35,571 bases of DNA, taken from assembly GCA_964369235.1 (NCBI GenBank), contig CAYJEQ010000019.1, positions 1-35,571 on the forward strand. The letters run 5' to 3'. This DNA comes from CAYJEQ01 sp964369235 (GTDB lineage Bacteria > Bacillota > Clostridia > Oscillospirales > Ruminococcaceae). The translations under genes were made by a program, and so were the position numbers. A model generated the notes under the pieces. It was given only the letters and a program-made list of their open reading frames with translations. It had not been told where the DNA came from and made no database searches. Below are positions 24,127 to 31,506 of this stretch, in pieces (the first letter of the stretch is position 1; the number at the start of each line of letters is the position of its first letter).

Positions 24127-24326
24127 CTTTAGATGAAATATTAAAATACAAAGTATAGATAAATATCTATATCTCATAGGGTAAGTTCAGCGCCCTCCAC
24201 TTAGATAACACAAGATAAACCTAGGTGCAAAATGGGCTATTTCAATAAATATCTTGAAGCCATTAATTTCTATATAAACACAGAGGCAAGGTTTACTACT
24301 GTAAACTTTGCAAAAACAAGAAAGGT
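24127..24326 (+). promoter_or_regulatory. Long structured 5' leader of the MATE exporter gene
   Basis: About 210 bases separate the predicted start of transcription from the ATG. Several pairings are visible: AGGG/CCCT around 24178-24196, CACTTAG/CTAGGTG around 24197-24226, GGCT-TTCAA/TTGAAGCC around 24234-24261, and an 11-bp stem with one G-T pair (24286-24296 with 24301-24311) directly before the SD. No known riboswitch core is recognised (I checked by eye for guanidine-I, THF and preQ1). It is a candidate for an uncharacterised leader control element. Confidence 0.4.
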
Positions 24327-24338
24327 ATGGTCCTAAAC

Positions 24339-25724
24339 ATGAGTAAATCACAAGCACACTTAAGAATGGGCACAGCACCAATGACAACGCTTATTATCAC
24401 TATGTCATTGCCCACAATTTTTTCTATGATGATTATAGCCCTTTATAATATTGTAGACAGCATCTTTGTTTCCCAACTAGGGGAAGAGGCTCTAACAGCT
24501 GTATCACTGGCTTTTCCAATTCAGCTACTAACTATATCAATTAGTTCTGGTACAGGAATTGGTACAGGCTCCCTAATATCAAGGCTACTGGGGGCGAAAA
24601 AATATCATGGAGCAGTAACTACCTCTAATCATGGTTTATTACTGTCCCTAGTTAACTGGATAGGATTTGTATTATTTGGTATTTTCGGAACAGCTGCATT
24701 TATTAATGGACAGACCGACAATCCACAGGTTGCAGCTATGGCTATAGGCTATACTTCAGTGGTGAGTATATTCTCCTTTGGGGTGTTATTCTCTATATGT
24801 ATGGAGAAGATTTTTCAAGCCACTGGCAATACTGTCCTTACCATGTATCTACAGGCTGTAGGGGCTATTATTAATATAGTTTTAGATCCACTATTTATTT
24901 TTGGATTATTTGGTTTCCCAAAACTAGGGGTTGTGGGTGCTGGTGTGGCAACAGTTATTGGACAGATTTCTTCTATGTTACTAGCTATATACTTCTTTAA
25001 GGTTAAACCACTACCGGCAAAACCAAACCTAAAGGAATTTAAGCTAGATACCAAGGTTATAGGACAGATATACAAGGTAGGTCTGCCCTCCATGGTTATG
25101 CAGTCCCTTGCCTCAGTAACGGTAGTTGTTCTAAATAGCATACTAATAAACTTCTCCCAAGCCTCAGTTGCAGTAATGGGAGTATACTTTAAACTCCAGT
25201 CCTTTGTTACCATGCCTATTATGGGACTTTCACAAGGGCTTATGCCTATTATGGCTTACAATTATGGTGCTGGTAATAAAAATAGACTACTAAGCGCCTT
25301 GAAAAATTCTATTATTATGGCTACTACTATTATGATATTAGGATTTGCACTGTTCCAGTTTGGTGGACAGTGGATGCTATCTATGTTTAATGCCTCTGAT
25401 GATATGTATGCAATCGGTATAAATGCTCTACAGCTACTATCCTACTCTTTCCTACCAATAGGATTTAGCATTATGGTTTCTACAATGTTCCAGTCGGTGG
25501 GAAAAGGTGTATACAGCCTAATAGCTTCAGGTACTAGACAGATGTTTGTACTACTACCTTTTGCTTATTTTGCTTCCCAGTATATTGGTATTAATGGGGT
25601 ATGGCTTGCTTTCCCTGTGGCAGAACTTGTTGCTATAGTAATTGTTATAGCTATGTTTGTAAATATCTATAATAAAGAGATTAAGCATCTAACATTTGTA
25701 GAAACCCCATCAAACCTAGACTAA
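24339..25724 (+). CDS. MATE-family efflux transporter
   Basis: A 461-residue membrane protein with about twelve hydrophobic helices in two similar halves, the MATE (MatE/NorM-DinF) layout. The N-terminal stretch MSLPTIFSMMIIALYNIVDSIFVSQLGEEALTAVS is typical, and the second half shows LMPIMAYNYGAGN. Members expel cationic drugs, dyes or metabolites using sodium or proton gradients; the substrate here is unknown. The start at 24339 is chosen over 24327 because GAAAGGTATGGTC lies 13 bases upstream. It is followed by a flavin reductase gene after 20 bases, so both are likely on one transcript under the long leader. Confidence 0.95.
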   Translation: MSKSQAHLRMGTAPMTTLIITMSLPTIFSMMIIALYNIVDSIFVSQLGEEALTAVSLAFPIQLLTISISSGTGIGTGSLISRLLGAKKYHGAVTTSNHGLLLSLVNWIGFVLFGIFGTAAFINGQTDNPQVAAMAIGYTSVVSIFSFGVLFSICMEKIFQATGNTVLTMYLQAVGAIINIVLDPLFIFGLFGFPKLGVVGAGVATVIGQISSMLLAIYFFKVKPLPAKPNLKEFKLDTKVIGQIYKVGLPSMVMQSLASVTVVVLNSILINFSQASVAVMGVYFKLQSFVTMPIMGLSQGLMPIMAYNYGAGNKNRLLSALKNSIIMATTIMILGFALFQFGGQWMLSMFNASDDMYAIGINALQLLSYSFLPIGFSIMVSTMFQSVGKGVYSLIASGTRQMFVLLPFAYFASQYIGINGVWLAFPVAELVAIVIVIAMFVNIYNKEIKHLTFVETPSNLD

Positions 25725-25744
25725 TATTTTAAGGAGGATTTACC

Positions 25745-26374
25745 ATGAAGGAAAAACAACACTGGAAAGGCGCCTGCCTTATATCTCCACTGCCCCCTGC
25801 AATGGTGTCCTGTGGCACTATGGAACAGGGAAATATTATTACCATAGGCTGGACAGGTATACTTAATACAATACCACCTGTGACCTATATTTCAGTTAGA
25901 CCAGAACGCCACTCCTTTGATATGATTAAAGAAGGTGGGGATTTCGTTATTAACCTAACTCCACAGGAGCTAGTTTATGCCTGCGACTGGTGTGGGGTAA
26001 AAAGTGGTAAGAATTTCGATAAATTTAAGGAGATGTCACTGACAAAAGCTCCTTCCAAAGACATTAAATCACCAATTATAGCTCAGTGCCCTATAAATAT
26101 TGAATGCAAGGTAAGGGATATTATCCCCCTAGGCAGTCACTATATGTTTATGGCTGATATAGTAGGTATACAGGTAGATGATGATTTATTAGACGAAAAA
26201 GGCAGACTTGACATAGAAAGAGCCAATCTAATAGCTTATGCCCACGGAACATATTTTCAGCTAGGTAAGCCTATAGGTACTTTTGGCTACTCGGTAAAAA
26301 AACCTACCACCAAGGCAAAGGAAAAAACCAAGGTAAATAAAGAGCTAAAACCTAGAAGAAGAACTAAGAAATAA
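25745..26374 (+). CDS. Flavin reductase-like, FMN-binding split-barrel protein
   Basis: A 209-residue protein of the flavin reductase (DIM6/NTAB) family, which binds FMN in a split barrel and passes electrons from NAD(P)H or ferredoxin. The family opening PLPPAMVSCGTMEQGNIITIGWTGILN and the segment ISVRPERHSFDMIKEGGDFVINL are visible. CDWCGVKSGKNFDKF at about 80-94 is characteristic of the anaerobe subgroup. The C-terminal 25 residues are lysine- and arginine-rich (KKPTTKAKEKTKVNKE) and probably disordered. A full AAGGAGG lies at a normal distance from the ATG. The physiological partner is unknown. Confidence 0.9.
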   Translation: MKEKQHWKGACLISPLPPAMVSCGTMEQGNIITIGWTGILNTIPPVTYISVRPERHSFDMIKEGGDFVINLTPQELVYACDWCGVKSGKNFDKFKEMSLTKAPSKDIKSPIIAQCPINIECKVRDIIPLGSHYMFMADIVGIQVDDDLLDEKGRLDIERANLIAYAHGTYFQLGKPIGTFGYSVKKPTTKAKEKTKVNKELKPRRRTKK

Positions 26375-26379
26375 TATAA

Positions 26380-26437
26380 AGGTTATATATTAATTGTTGG
26401 GGTGTATTCCCTCGATGTCAGCGAGGGAATACACCCC
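26380..26437. repeat. Dispersed repeat with a perfect 16-bp hairpin core
   Basis: The left part GGTTATATATTAATTGTTGGG matches 3162-3183. It leads into a perfect 16-bp stem (26399-26414 with 26422-26437, loop of 7), quite unlike the core of the copy at 3162. There is no T run after it, so it is more likely a repeat than a classical terminator. Confidence 0.6.
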
Positions 26438-26474
26438 ATAAGCCTTTGACCAAATCATTTATCCAATAGCCAGT

Positions 26475-26502
26475 AAAAAAACCACCGAAAGGTGGTTTTT
26501 TT
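26475..26502 (+). terminator. Terminator of the MATE-flavin reductase unit
   Basis: ACCACC-GAAA-GGTGGT with a GNRA-type loop, flanked by A on the left and seven T on the right. Confidence 0.93.
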
Positions 26503-26510
26503 ACTTAGAT

Positions 26511-26718
26511 AGACTATCTATTATAGACTATCTATTATAGACTATCTATTATAGACTATCTATNNNNNNNNNNNNNNNNNNNNNNNNNNNNNNNNNNNNN
26601 NNNNNNNNNNNNNNNNNNNNNNNNNNNNNNNNNNNNNNNNNNNNNNNNNNNNNNNNNNNNNNNATAGACTATCTATTATAGACTATCTATTATAGACTAT
26701 CTATTATAGACTATCTAT
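26511..26718. repeat. 14-bp tandem repeat array interrupted by an assembly gap
   Basis: The unit AGACTATCTATTAT occurs as three full copies plus an 11-base partial copy before the gap (26511-26563), and as three full copies plus an 11-base partial copy after it (26666-26718). All visible copies are identical. The true copy number is unknown because 100 N fill the middle. The last unit on the right contains the final Arg codon and the stop codon of the lacI-type gene. Confidence 0.95.
26564..26663. other. Assembly gap of 100 N
   Basis: Exactly one hundred N inside the tandem array, the conventional length for a gap of unknown size. Confidence 0.99.
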
Positions 26719-27697
26719 GAGTTTGGCGTTTTATTAAATCGCCTTTGATTACCCAAGTTTTTTCAGGAGTTTCACCTTTAAGTATACTGCTAATAAGCTC
26801 TACAGTATAGCTACAGCAGTCCTGTAATTTATTATCAATAGAACTAAGCTCAGGCTCGCAACAATAGCTTAAATCAGAATTATTATAGCCTATTACTGCA
26901 AGGTCATCAGGTACCGATTTTCCTAGGGCTTTTGCGAATTTTAAAGCAGAAATAGCTAGCTGATCCTCTGTAGCTATAACCCCACCTATGTTATGATGAT
27001 CCATATCTTTAAGTAGATTTACCACCTGTGGCATATCCTCGGTAGTAGTGGCAATCTGCCAGTCTGCTATAGGGATATTAAGCTCCTTATGGGCTTTCTC
27101 AAAACCTGCTAATTTCTGCTTGGTACCAAAGGACATTCGCCTAGCTAGAAATAGTAAGTCCCGAGCACCTTGGGATAATAAATCAGTTGTTACCTTATAG
27201 GTAATCTCCTTATCATCACAGAGAACACTGTATACATTATCCCCCTCAAGATAACCATTTAGTAGAATTACAGGAAGTTTCTTTGCAGCTGATAATATAT
27301 AGTCATCGTCACTGCTATCCATATAATCCGAGCCGATTAATACAATGGCGTCCACTCGCTTAGACATAAGTAAATCTAGGTATTTCTTCTTATCCTCAAG
27401 GAGATAACCACTACAACAAAGTAGACAGTCATAGCCATGTTTTCTAAACCCTTGTTCTAAATTATACACAGCACTTGCAATATAGTTATCAGAGGAATTA
27501 GAGCACATTAGCCCTATAGTTGACATAGTATTAAGGCCTAGTCCTCTAGCAAAGGCATTAGGGGTATATCCTGTACTATCAATTACATCCATAACTTTTT
27601 TTCTAGTTTTTTCACTAACTCTATCACTATTATTAAGTACCCTGGAAACAGTGGCAATGGATACTCCTGATTTTTTAGATATATCATATATGTTCAA
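26711..27697 (-). CDS. LacI-family transcriptional repressor, probably of the uxa genes
   Basis: A 328-residue repressor. The N-terminal helix-turn-helix and hinge read MNIYDISKKSGVSIATVSRV and YTPNAFARGL, the LacI/GalR signature. The rest is the periplasmic-binding-protein-like effector domain (TIGLMCSNSSDNYIAS, VDAIVLIGSDY, AVIGYNNSDLS). The start is a TTG at 27697, nine bases after a full AAGGAGG. The GTG three codons earlier touches the SD and cannot be used well. It is divergent from uxaA, with one LacI-type operator near each promoter, so it likely represses both itself and uxaAB and responds to a hexuronate breakdown product. Its stop codon lies in the tandem repeat. Confidence 0.93.
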   Translation of the reverse strand: MNIYDISKKSGVSIATVSRVLNNSDRVSEKTRKKVMDVIDSTGYTPNAFARGLGLNTMSTIGLMCSNSSDNYIASAVYNLEQGFRKHGYDCLLCCSGYLLEDKKKYLDLLMSKRVDAIVLIGSDYMDSSDDDYILSAAKKLPVILLNGYLEGDNVYSVLCDDKEITYKVTTDLLSQGARDLLFLARRMSFGTKQKLAGFEKAHKELNIPIADWQIATTTEDMPQVVNLLKDMDHHNIGGVIATEDQLAISALKFAKALGKSVPDDLAVIGYNNSDLSYCCEPELSSIDNKLQDCCSYTVELISSILKGETPEKTWVIKGDLIKRQTHR

Positions 27698-27800
27698 AGC
27701 TATCACCCTCCTTTTTATTGTAATCTAAGTTTTGTGATGTCTTAGAAAATTCAGCTAGTAAAGTTTAATAACACAATTTATAGTAAATCATATGAATTAG

Positions 27801-27814
27801 TGTAAGCGTTTACA
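27801..27814. promoter_or_regulatory. LacI-type operator O1
   Basis: TGTAAGCGTTTACA is a near-perfect palindrome around a central CG, the usual LacI/GalR operator form. It lies about 12 bases downstream of the -10 box of the repressor's own promoter. Confidence 0.8.
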
Positions 27815-27825
27815 TTTATAAAAAT

Positions 27826-27854
27826 AGTATATTACTTTCTCATGGAAAAATCAA
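27826..27854 (-). promoter_or_regulatory. Promoter of the LacI-type repressor gene
   Basis: On the minus strand, TTGATT (27854-27849), 17-base spacer, TATACT (27831-27826). O1 lies directly downstream. Confidence 0.7.
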
Positions 27855-27936
27855 GATAATATTATGTAAATCCTGTAGAAAAACTGTTATTATAATTGTA
27901 GAAATCCACAAAGTATTATTTTATATAAAAAAACTA

Positions 27937-27965
27937 TTGACTTATTTACACTATAGTAATATTAT
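27937..27965 (+). promoter_or_regulatory. Promoter of uxaA
   Basis: TTGACT (27937-27942), 17-base spacer, TATTAT (27960-27965). Confidence 0.8.
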
Positions 27966-27968
27966 AAA

Positions 27969-27982
27969 TGTAAGCACTTACA
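27969..27982. promoter_or_regulatory. LacI-type operator O2
   Basis: TGTAAGCACTTACA shares the half-sites of O1 (TGTAAG) and covers the predicted start of transcription of uxaA. The repressor bound here would block initiation. Confidence 0.82.
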
Positions 27983-28039
27983 TTTTTATTTGGAAAGATG
28001 TAAGAAAGAGTTCTTTAAAATGAGAAAGGGTGTAATCAT

Positions 28040-29515
28040 ATGCAAAATTACATTAGAATTAACAAAGAAGATAATGTAGCAGTGGCTTTAAATGATTTAT
28101 CAAATAAAGCACTAATAGAATTACCAAATATTAAGCTAGAGCTTATAGAGGAAATAGCAAGGGGGCATAAATTTGCCCTAAAGGATATAGCAAAGGGAGA
28201 GCCAGTAGTAAAATATGGATACCCAATAGGTAAAGCTAAAGAAGATATTAAAGCAGGTTCCTTTGTCCACACTCATAATGTGGTTACAGGGCTTTCTGAT
28301 GTAATAGAATATAGCTACAGCCCACAGCTACCAGTAGAGCCAGTGGGAGATCCTATAACATTTAAAGGCTATAATCGTAAAGACGGCAGAGCAGGGGTGA
28401 GAAACGAAATCTGGATTATCCCTACAGTAGGCTGTGTAAACAGTGTAGCTTTAGAGATAGCTAAACAGGCAAAGCCTATCTTAGGGGAGAATGTAGAGGA
28501 TATTATAGCCTTCCCCCATCCTTATGGTTGTTCACAGATGGGCGATGATCAGGAAAATACTAAGAAAATTCTAGCAGATCTTATTAATCATCCTAATGCT
28601 GGTGGTGTACTGGTACTGGGACTAGGCTGTGAAAACTCAGGTGTAGATCAGATTAAAGAGGTGCTAGGTGGTTATGACGAAGATAGAGTAAAGTTCATCG
28701 TATCGCAGGATTATGAGGACGAGATAGAAGCCTCACTACAAGCCATTGAGGAGATTAACTCCTATGCTAATAGCTTTACCCGACAGGATATAGATGTGTC
28801 AAAGCTTGTAATAGGGCTAAAATGTGGTGGCTCTGATGGACTGTCCGGTATCACAGCTAATCCAACAGTAGGACAGTTTTCCGACATACTAATTGCTAAG
28901 GGTGGCACAACTATTCTTACAGAAGTGCCAGAGATGTTTGGCGCAGAAACAATACTGATGAACAGATGTGAGAATGAAGAAGTGTTTGGTAAGACAGTTA
29001 ATTTAATTAACGACTTTAAGGAATACTTTATCCGTCATGATCAGGTAGTTTATGAAAATCCGTCACCAGGTAATAAAAAAGGTGGGATAACCACCCTAGA
29101 AGATAAATCCCTAGGATGTACCCAGAAATCAGGTACAGCTATAGTGCGAGATGTACTTGCCTATGGGGACAGAGTGGTTAAGAATGGTCTAAATCTGCTA
29201 AGTTCACCAGGTAATGACCTAGTAGCAGCCACAGCCCTAGCAGCAGCAGGAGCGCAGATTGTACTATTTACCACAGGTAGAGGAACACCTTTTGCCTCAC
29301 CAGTACCAACTATTAAAATCTCCTCTAACAGCCAGCTAAAAGGTAGAAAAAACAACTGGATAGATTTTGACTGTGGAAGAATGCTTACAGAGGATATAGA
29401 CATAGCACAGGAGTTATTTGACTATATTCTACAGGTTGCACAGGGGGAAAAGGTTAAATCCGAAGTAATGGGATATCACGATATGGCGATTTTTAAACAA
29501 GGAGTAACTTTATAA
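28040..29515 (+). CDS. uxaA: Altronate dehydratase
   Basis: Converts D-altronate to 2-keto-3-deoxygluconate in the galacturonate branch of hexuronate breakdown. The 491 residues have an N-terminal SAF domain (about 1-95, with GSFVHTHNV) and a long C-terminal UxaA domain (GYNRKDGRAGVRNEIWIIPT, HPYGCSQMGDDQENT, GLKCGGSDGLSGITANP). Several conserved cysteines probably hold the iron-requiring site. GAAAGGGTG precedes the ATG. It is the first gene after the O2-controlled promoter. The last 40 or so bases of the gene are repeated, slightly altered, just downstream (29530-29575). Altronate rather than galactarate dehydratase is favoured by the adjacent tagaturonate reductase gene. Confidence 0.94.
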   Translation: MQNYIRINKEDNVAVALNDLSNKALIELPNIKLELIEEIARGHKFALKDIAKGEPVVKYGYPIGKAKEDIKAGSFVHTHNVVTGLSDVIEYSYSPQLPVEPVGDPITFKGYNRKDGRAGVRNEIWIIPTVGCVNSVALEIAKQAKPILGENVEDIIAFPHPYGCSQMGDDQENTKKILADLINHPNAGGVLVLGLGCENSGVDQIKEVLGGYDEDRVKFIVSQDYEDEIEASLQAIEEINSYANSFTRQDIDVSKLVIGLKCGGSDGLSGITANPTVGQFSDILIAKGGTTILTEVPEMFGAETILMNRCENEEVFGKTVNLINDFKEYFIRHDQVVYENPSPGNKKGGITTLEDKSLGCTQKSGTAIVRDVLAYGDRVVKNGLNLLSSPGNDLVAATALAAAGAQIVLFTTGRGTPFASPVPTIKISSNSQLKGRKNNWIDFDCGRMLTEDIDIAQELFDYILQVAQGEKVKSEVMGYHDMAIFKQGVTL

Positions 29516-29575
29516 ATCGACATAGCGTTGATATGAGCGTATTTTTAAACAAGGAGTAACTTTATAAATCCACAT
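29480..29575 (+). repeat. Direct duplication of the 3' end of uxaA
   Basis: The segment 29480-29523, which contains the last codons and stop of uxaA, recurs at 29530-29575. A 30-base block is identical (29489-29518 and 29541-29570, offset 52). The second copy is not part of a gene. Confidence 0.85.
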
Positions 29576-29620
29576 CGGATTATAAATTACCATAAAAACT
29601 CAAGATATATATAAGATACA

Positions 29621-29727
29621 GTTTGAAACAAAGTTTCAAACATAGGTTTTGTGTTTTTCGGTCATTATAACACCCGAAATTTTCTCGTAAGGAATTCATG
29701 AGAAAAATCACACAAAACACTAAGAAA
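29621..29727 (+). promoter_or_regulatory. Structured leader element, copy C
   Basis: GTTTGAAA/TTTCAAA hairpin at the start, then an outer stem GTTTTGTG (29646-29653) with CACAAAAC (29711-29718). The outer stem encloses two inner stems: TTTCGG/CCGAAA (29656-29661 with 29674-29679) and ATTTTCTC/GAGAAAAAT (29679-29686 with 29700-29708). The element ends at the SD AAGAAAGGAATGG of uxaB. Copies at 3684-3792 (minus) and 7813-7896 share most of this layout. Confidence 0.65.
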
Positions 29728-29742
29728 GGAATGGGAATTATT

Positions 29743-31221
29743 ATGAATAAGTTAAACTACAACACACTAAAAGAGCTAGGACATAAGGAATATCTACTAG
29801 AAAATGGCACCGAGCGTATGCTACAGTTTGGTGAGGGAAATTTCCTAAGAGGATTTGTGGATTATTTTGTTGATGAGATGAATGAGAAGGCTGGATTTGA
29901 CTGTAAAGTAGTTGTAGCACAGCCTATAGCACAGGGTCTAGCTCCTATGATTAACGAACAGGAAGGCTTATATACATTATTCCTAAGAGGTAATGTAAAG
30001 GGCGAAAAGGTAAATGACAAGAGAGTTATCTCCTGTATAAGCAGATGTATTAATCCATATGAGGACTATAGTGCCCTACTGGAAATAGCTAAAAATCCTA
30101 ATATTAGATTTATTAGCAGTAATACTACCGAAGCTGGTATTGTATTTGATGATAGTTGCAAGGTTGACGACGCACCTCCAGCAAGCTTCCCAGCTAAGCT
30201 AACTAGATTTATGCTAGAAAGATTTAATAGCTTTGAGAAGGCTGAGGGATTTGTAATTTTATCCTGTGAGCTTATTGACAATAATGGACAGGAGCTTAAG
30301 GACTGTGTGCTAAAATACGCTAAGCTATGGCAGTTATCTGAGGAGTTTATCCAGTGGATAGAAAAAGAGAATATCTTCTGTAATACACTAGTTGACCGTA
30401 TTATTACAGGATACCCAAGAGCAGAGGCAGAGGAAATATGCAATGAGCTAGGTTACAAGGACAATCTAATTAACACAGGGGAAACCTTTGGTTTCTGGGT
30501 TATAGAAGGGCCTTCCTCCCTAGAAGAAGAACTGCCATTTAAAAAGGCTGGGCTACCTGTAATTATTACCGATAACCACAAACCATATAAAGAGCGTAAG
30601 GTAAGAATACTAAATGGTGCTCACACTACAATGGTATTAGGTGCTTATCTAGCAGGGGAAAATATCGTTCGTGATTGTATGAATGATAAGGTTATATCTG
30701 GATTTATGAATAAAACCATCTATGATGAGATTATCCCTACACTAAGCCTACCACAAGAGGAGCTAGAGGAGTTTGCTCTATCAGTAAAGGATAGATTTAA
30801 CAATCCATTTATCGACCATGAGCTAATATCTATCACCCTAAACACCACAGCTAAATGGAAAGCTAGAGTGCTACCTACCCTAAAGGATTATGTAGCAAAA
30901 TTCGGTAAGCTACCTAGCTGTATCATCGCTTCCCTTGCTTTCTACATTGTGTTCTACAATGGTAATGAGCTAGAGGGTAATGGGCTGATTAATAAGAGAG
31001 AAGCTAACTCCTATAAAATTATTGATGATATGTCTGCACTGGAGTTTTTCTATAACCACCGTAATGATACCACAGCAGAGCTAGTAAAGGCTGTTTGTAG
31101 CAATGCTGATTTCTTTGGTGAAGACCTAACTGCTATTGATGGACTAGAAGAAATGGTAAACTCTATGGTAGATATTATAAAAACACAGGGCGCATACAAG
31201 CTAATGGAGCAGTGTTTATAA
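29743..31221 (+). CDS. uxaB: Tagaturonate reductase (mannitol dehydrogenase family)
   Basis: Reduces D-tagaturonate to D-altronate with NADH, feeding UxaA. The 492 residues show the N-terminal nucleotide-binding region LQFGEGNFLRGFVDYF (28-43) and the catalytic signature K-x4-N-x2-H of polyol-specific long-chain dehydrogenases, at Lys286, Asn291 and His294 in KVRILNGAH. The start at 29743 is set by AAAGGAATGGG 13 bases upstream; the frame is open back to 29698 but that part lies in the leader element. A fructuronate reductase (UxuB) is the main alternative; altronate dehydratase next door favours UxaB. uxaC is not in this window, so the pathway must be completed elsewhere. Confidence 0.88.
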   Translation: MNKLNYNTLKELGHKEYLLENGTERMLQFGEGNFLRGFVDYFVDEMNEKAGFDCKVVVAQPIAQGLAPMINEQEGLYTLFLRGNVKGEKVNDKRVISCISRCINPYEDYSALLEIAKNPNIRFISSNTTEAGIVFDDSCKVDDAPPASFPAKLTRFMLERFNSFEKAEGFVILSCELIDNNGQELKDCVLKYAKLWQLSEEFIQWIEKENIFCNTLVDRIITGYPRAEAEEICNELGYKDNLINTGETFGFWVIEGPSSLEEELPFKKAGLPVIITDNHKPYKERKVRILNGAHTTMVLGAYLAGENIVRDCMNDKVISGFMNKTIYDEIIPTLSLPQEELEEFALSVKDRFNNPFIDHELISITLNTTAKWKARVLPTLKDYVAKFGKLPSCIIASLAFYIVFYNGNELEGNGLINKREANSYKIIDDMSALEFFYNHRNDTTAELVKAVCSNADFFGEDLTAIDGLEEMVNSMVDIIKTQGAYKLMEQCL

Positions 31222-31279
31222 TACAAATAGTAATATAACGCCAAAAATATACAAATAATTGGTTAAAATATCAATTTTC

Positions 31280-31323
31280 AACAGATAGCACAAGGGATTT
31301 ACTCATTGTGCTATCTGTTTTTT
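31280..31323 (+). terminator. Terminator of the uxaA-uxaB unit
   Basis: A perfect 14-bp stem AACAGATAGCACAA/TTGTGCTATCTGTT (31280-31293 with 31306-31319) followed by a run of T. Confidence 0.93.
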
Positions 31324-31404
31324 GCTGTATAATAGTTAAGGAGATTATTTGTGTTAGGAGAAACCTAATACAATGTATTAGATAAGAAGCAATAGTAAAA
31401 AAGC

Positions 31405-31432
31405 TGTGTGAAAATCTTAGATTTTCTATTTT
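31405..31432 (-). repeat. Remnant of the GTGAATAGTG-type MITE-like element
   Basis: On the minus strand this reads AAATAGAAAATCTAAGATTTTCACA, which differs by only a few bases from 15383-15409 in the interior of the element upstream of coaX. Flanking bases down to about 31470 (GCTTTTCAC) also recall the element. Confidence 0.45.
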
Positions 31433-31506
31433 ATAATATGTTAAAGTCACTCTGCTTTTCACCTATAAATAATCTTTACGCTAAGACTTAAATTCGAGGG
31501 AAGAAT

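Noticed and set aside
23658..24326. IS200/IS605 or other insertion sequence
   Set aside because: The region is rich in palindromes like the ends of such elements, but no transposase or remnant of one can be read in any frame.
24187..24387. Minus-strand ORF of 66 codons before the MATE gene
   Set aside because: It covers the structured leader and the start of the MATE gene, has no SD, and shows no family resemblance.
26511..26718. CRISPR array
   Set aside because: The units are 14 bases and directly adjacent with no unique spacers; it is a plain tandem repeat.
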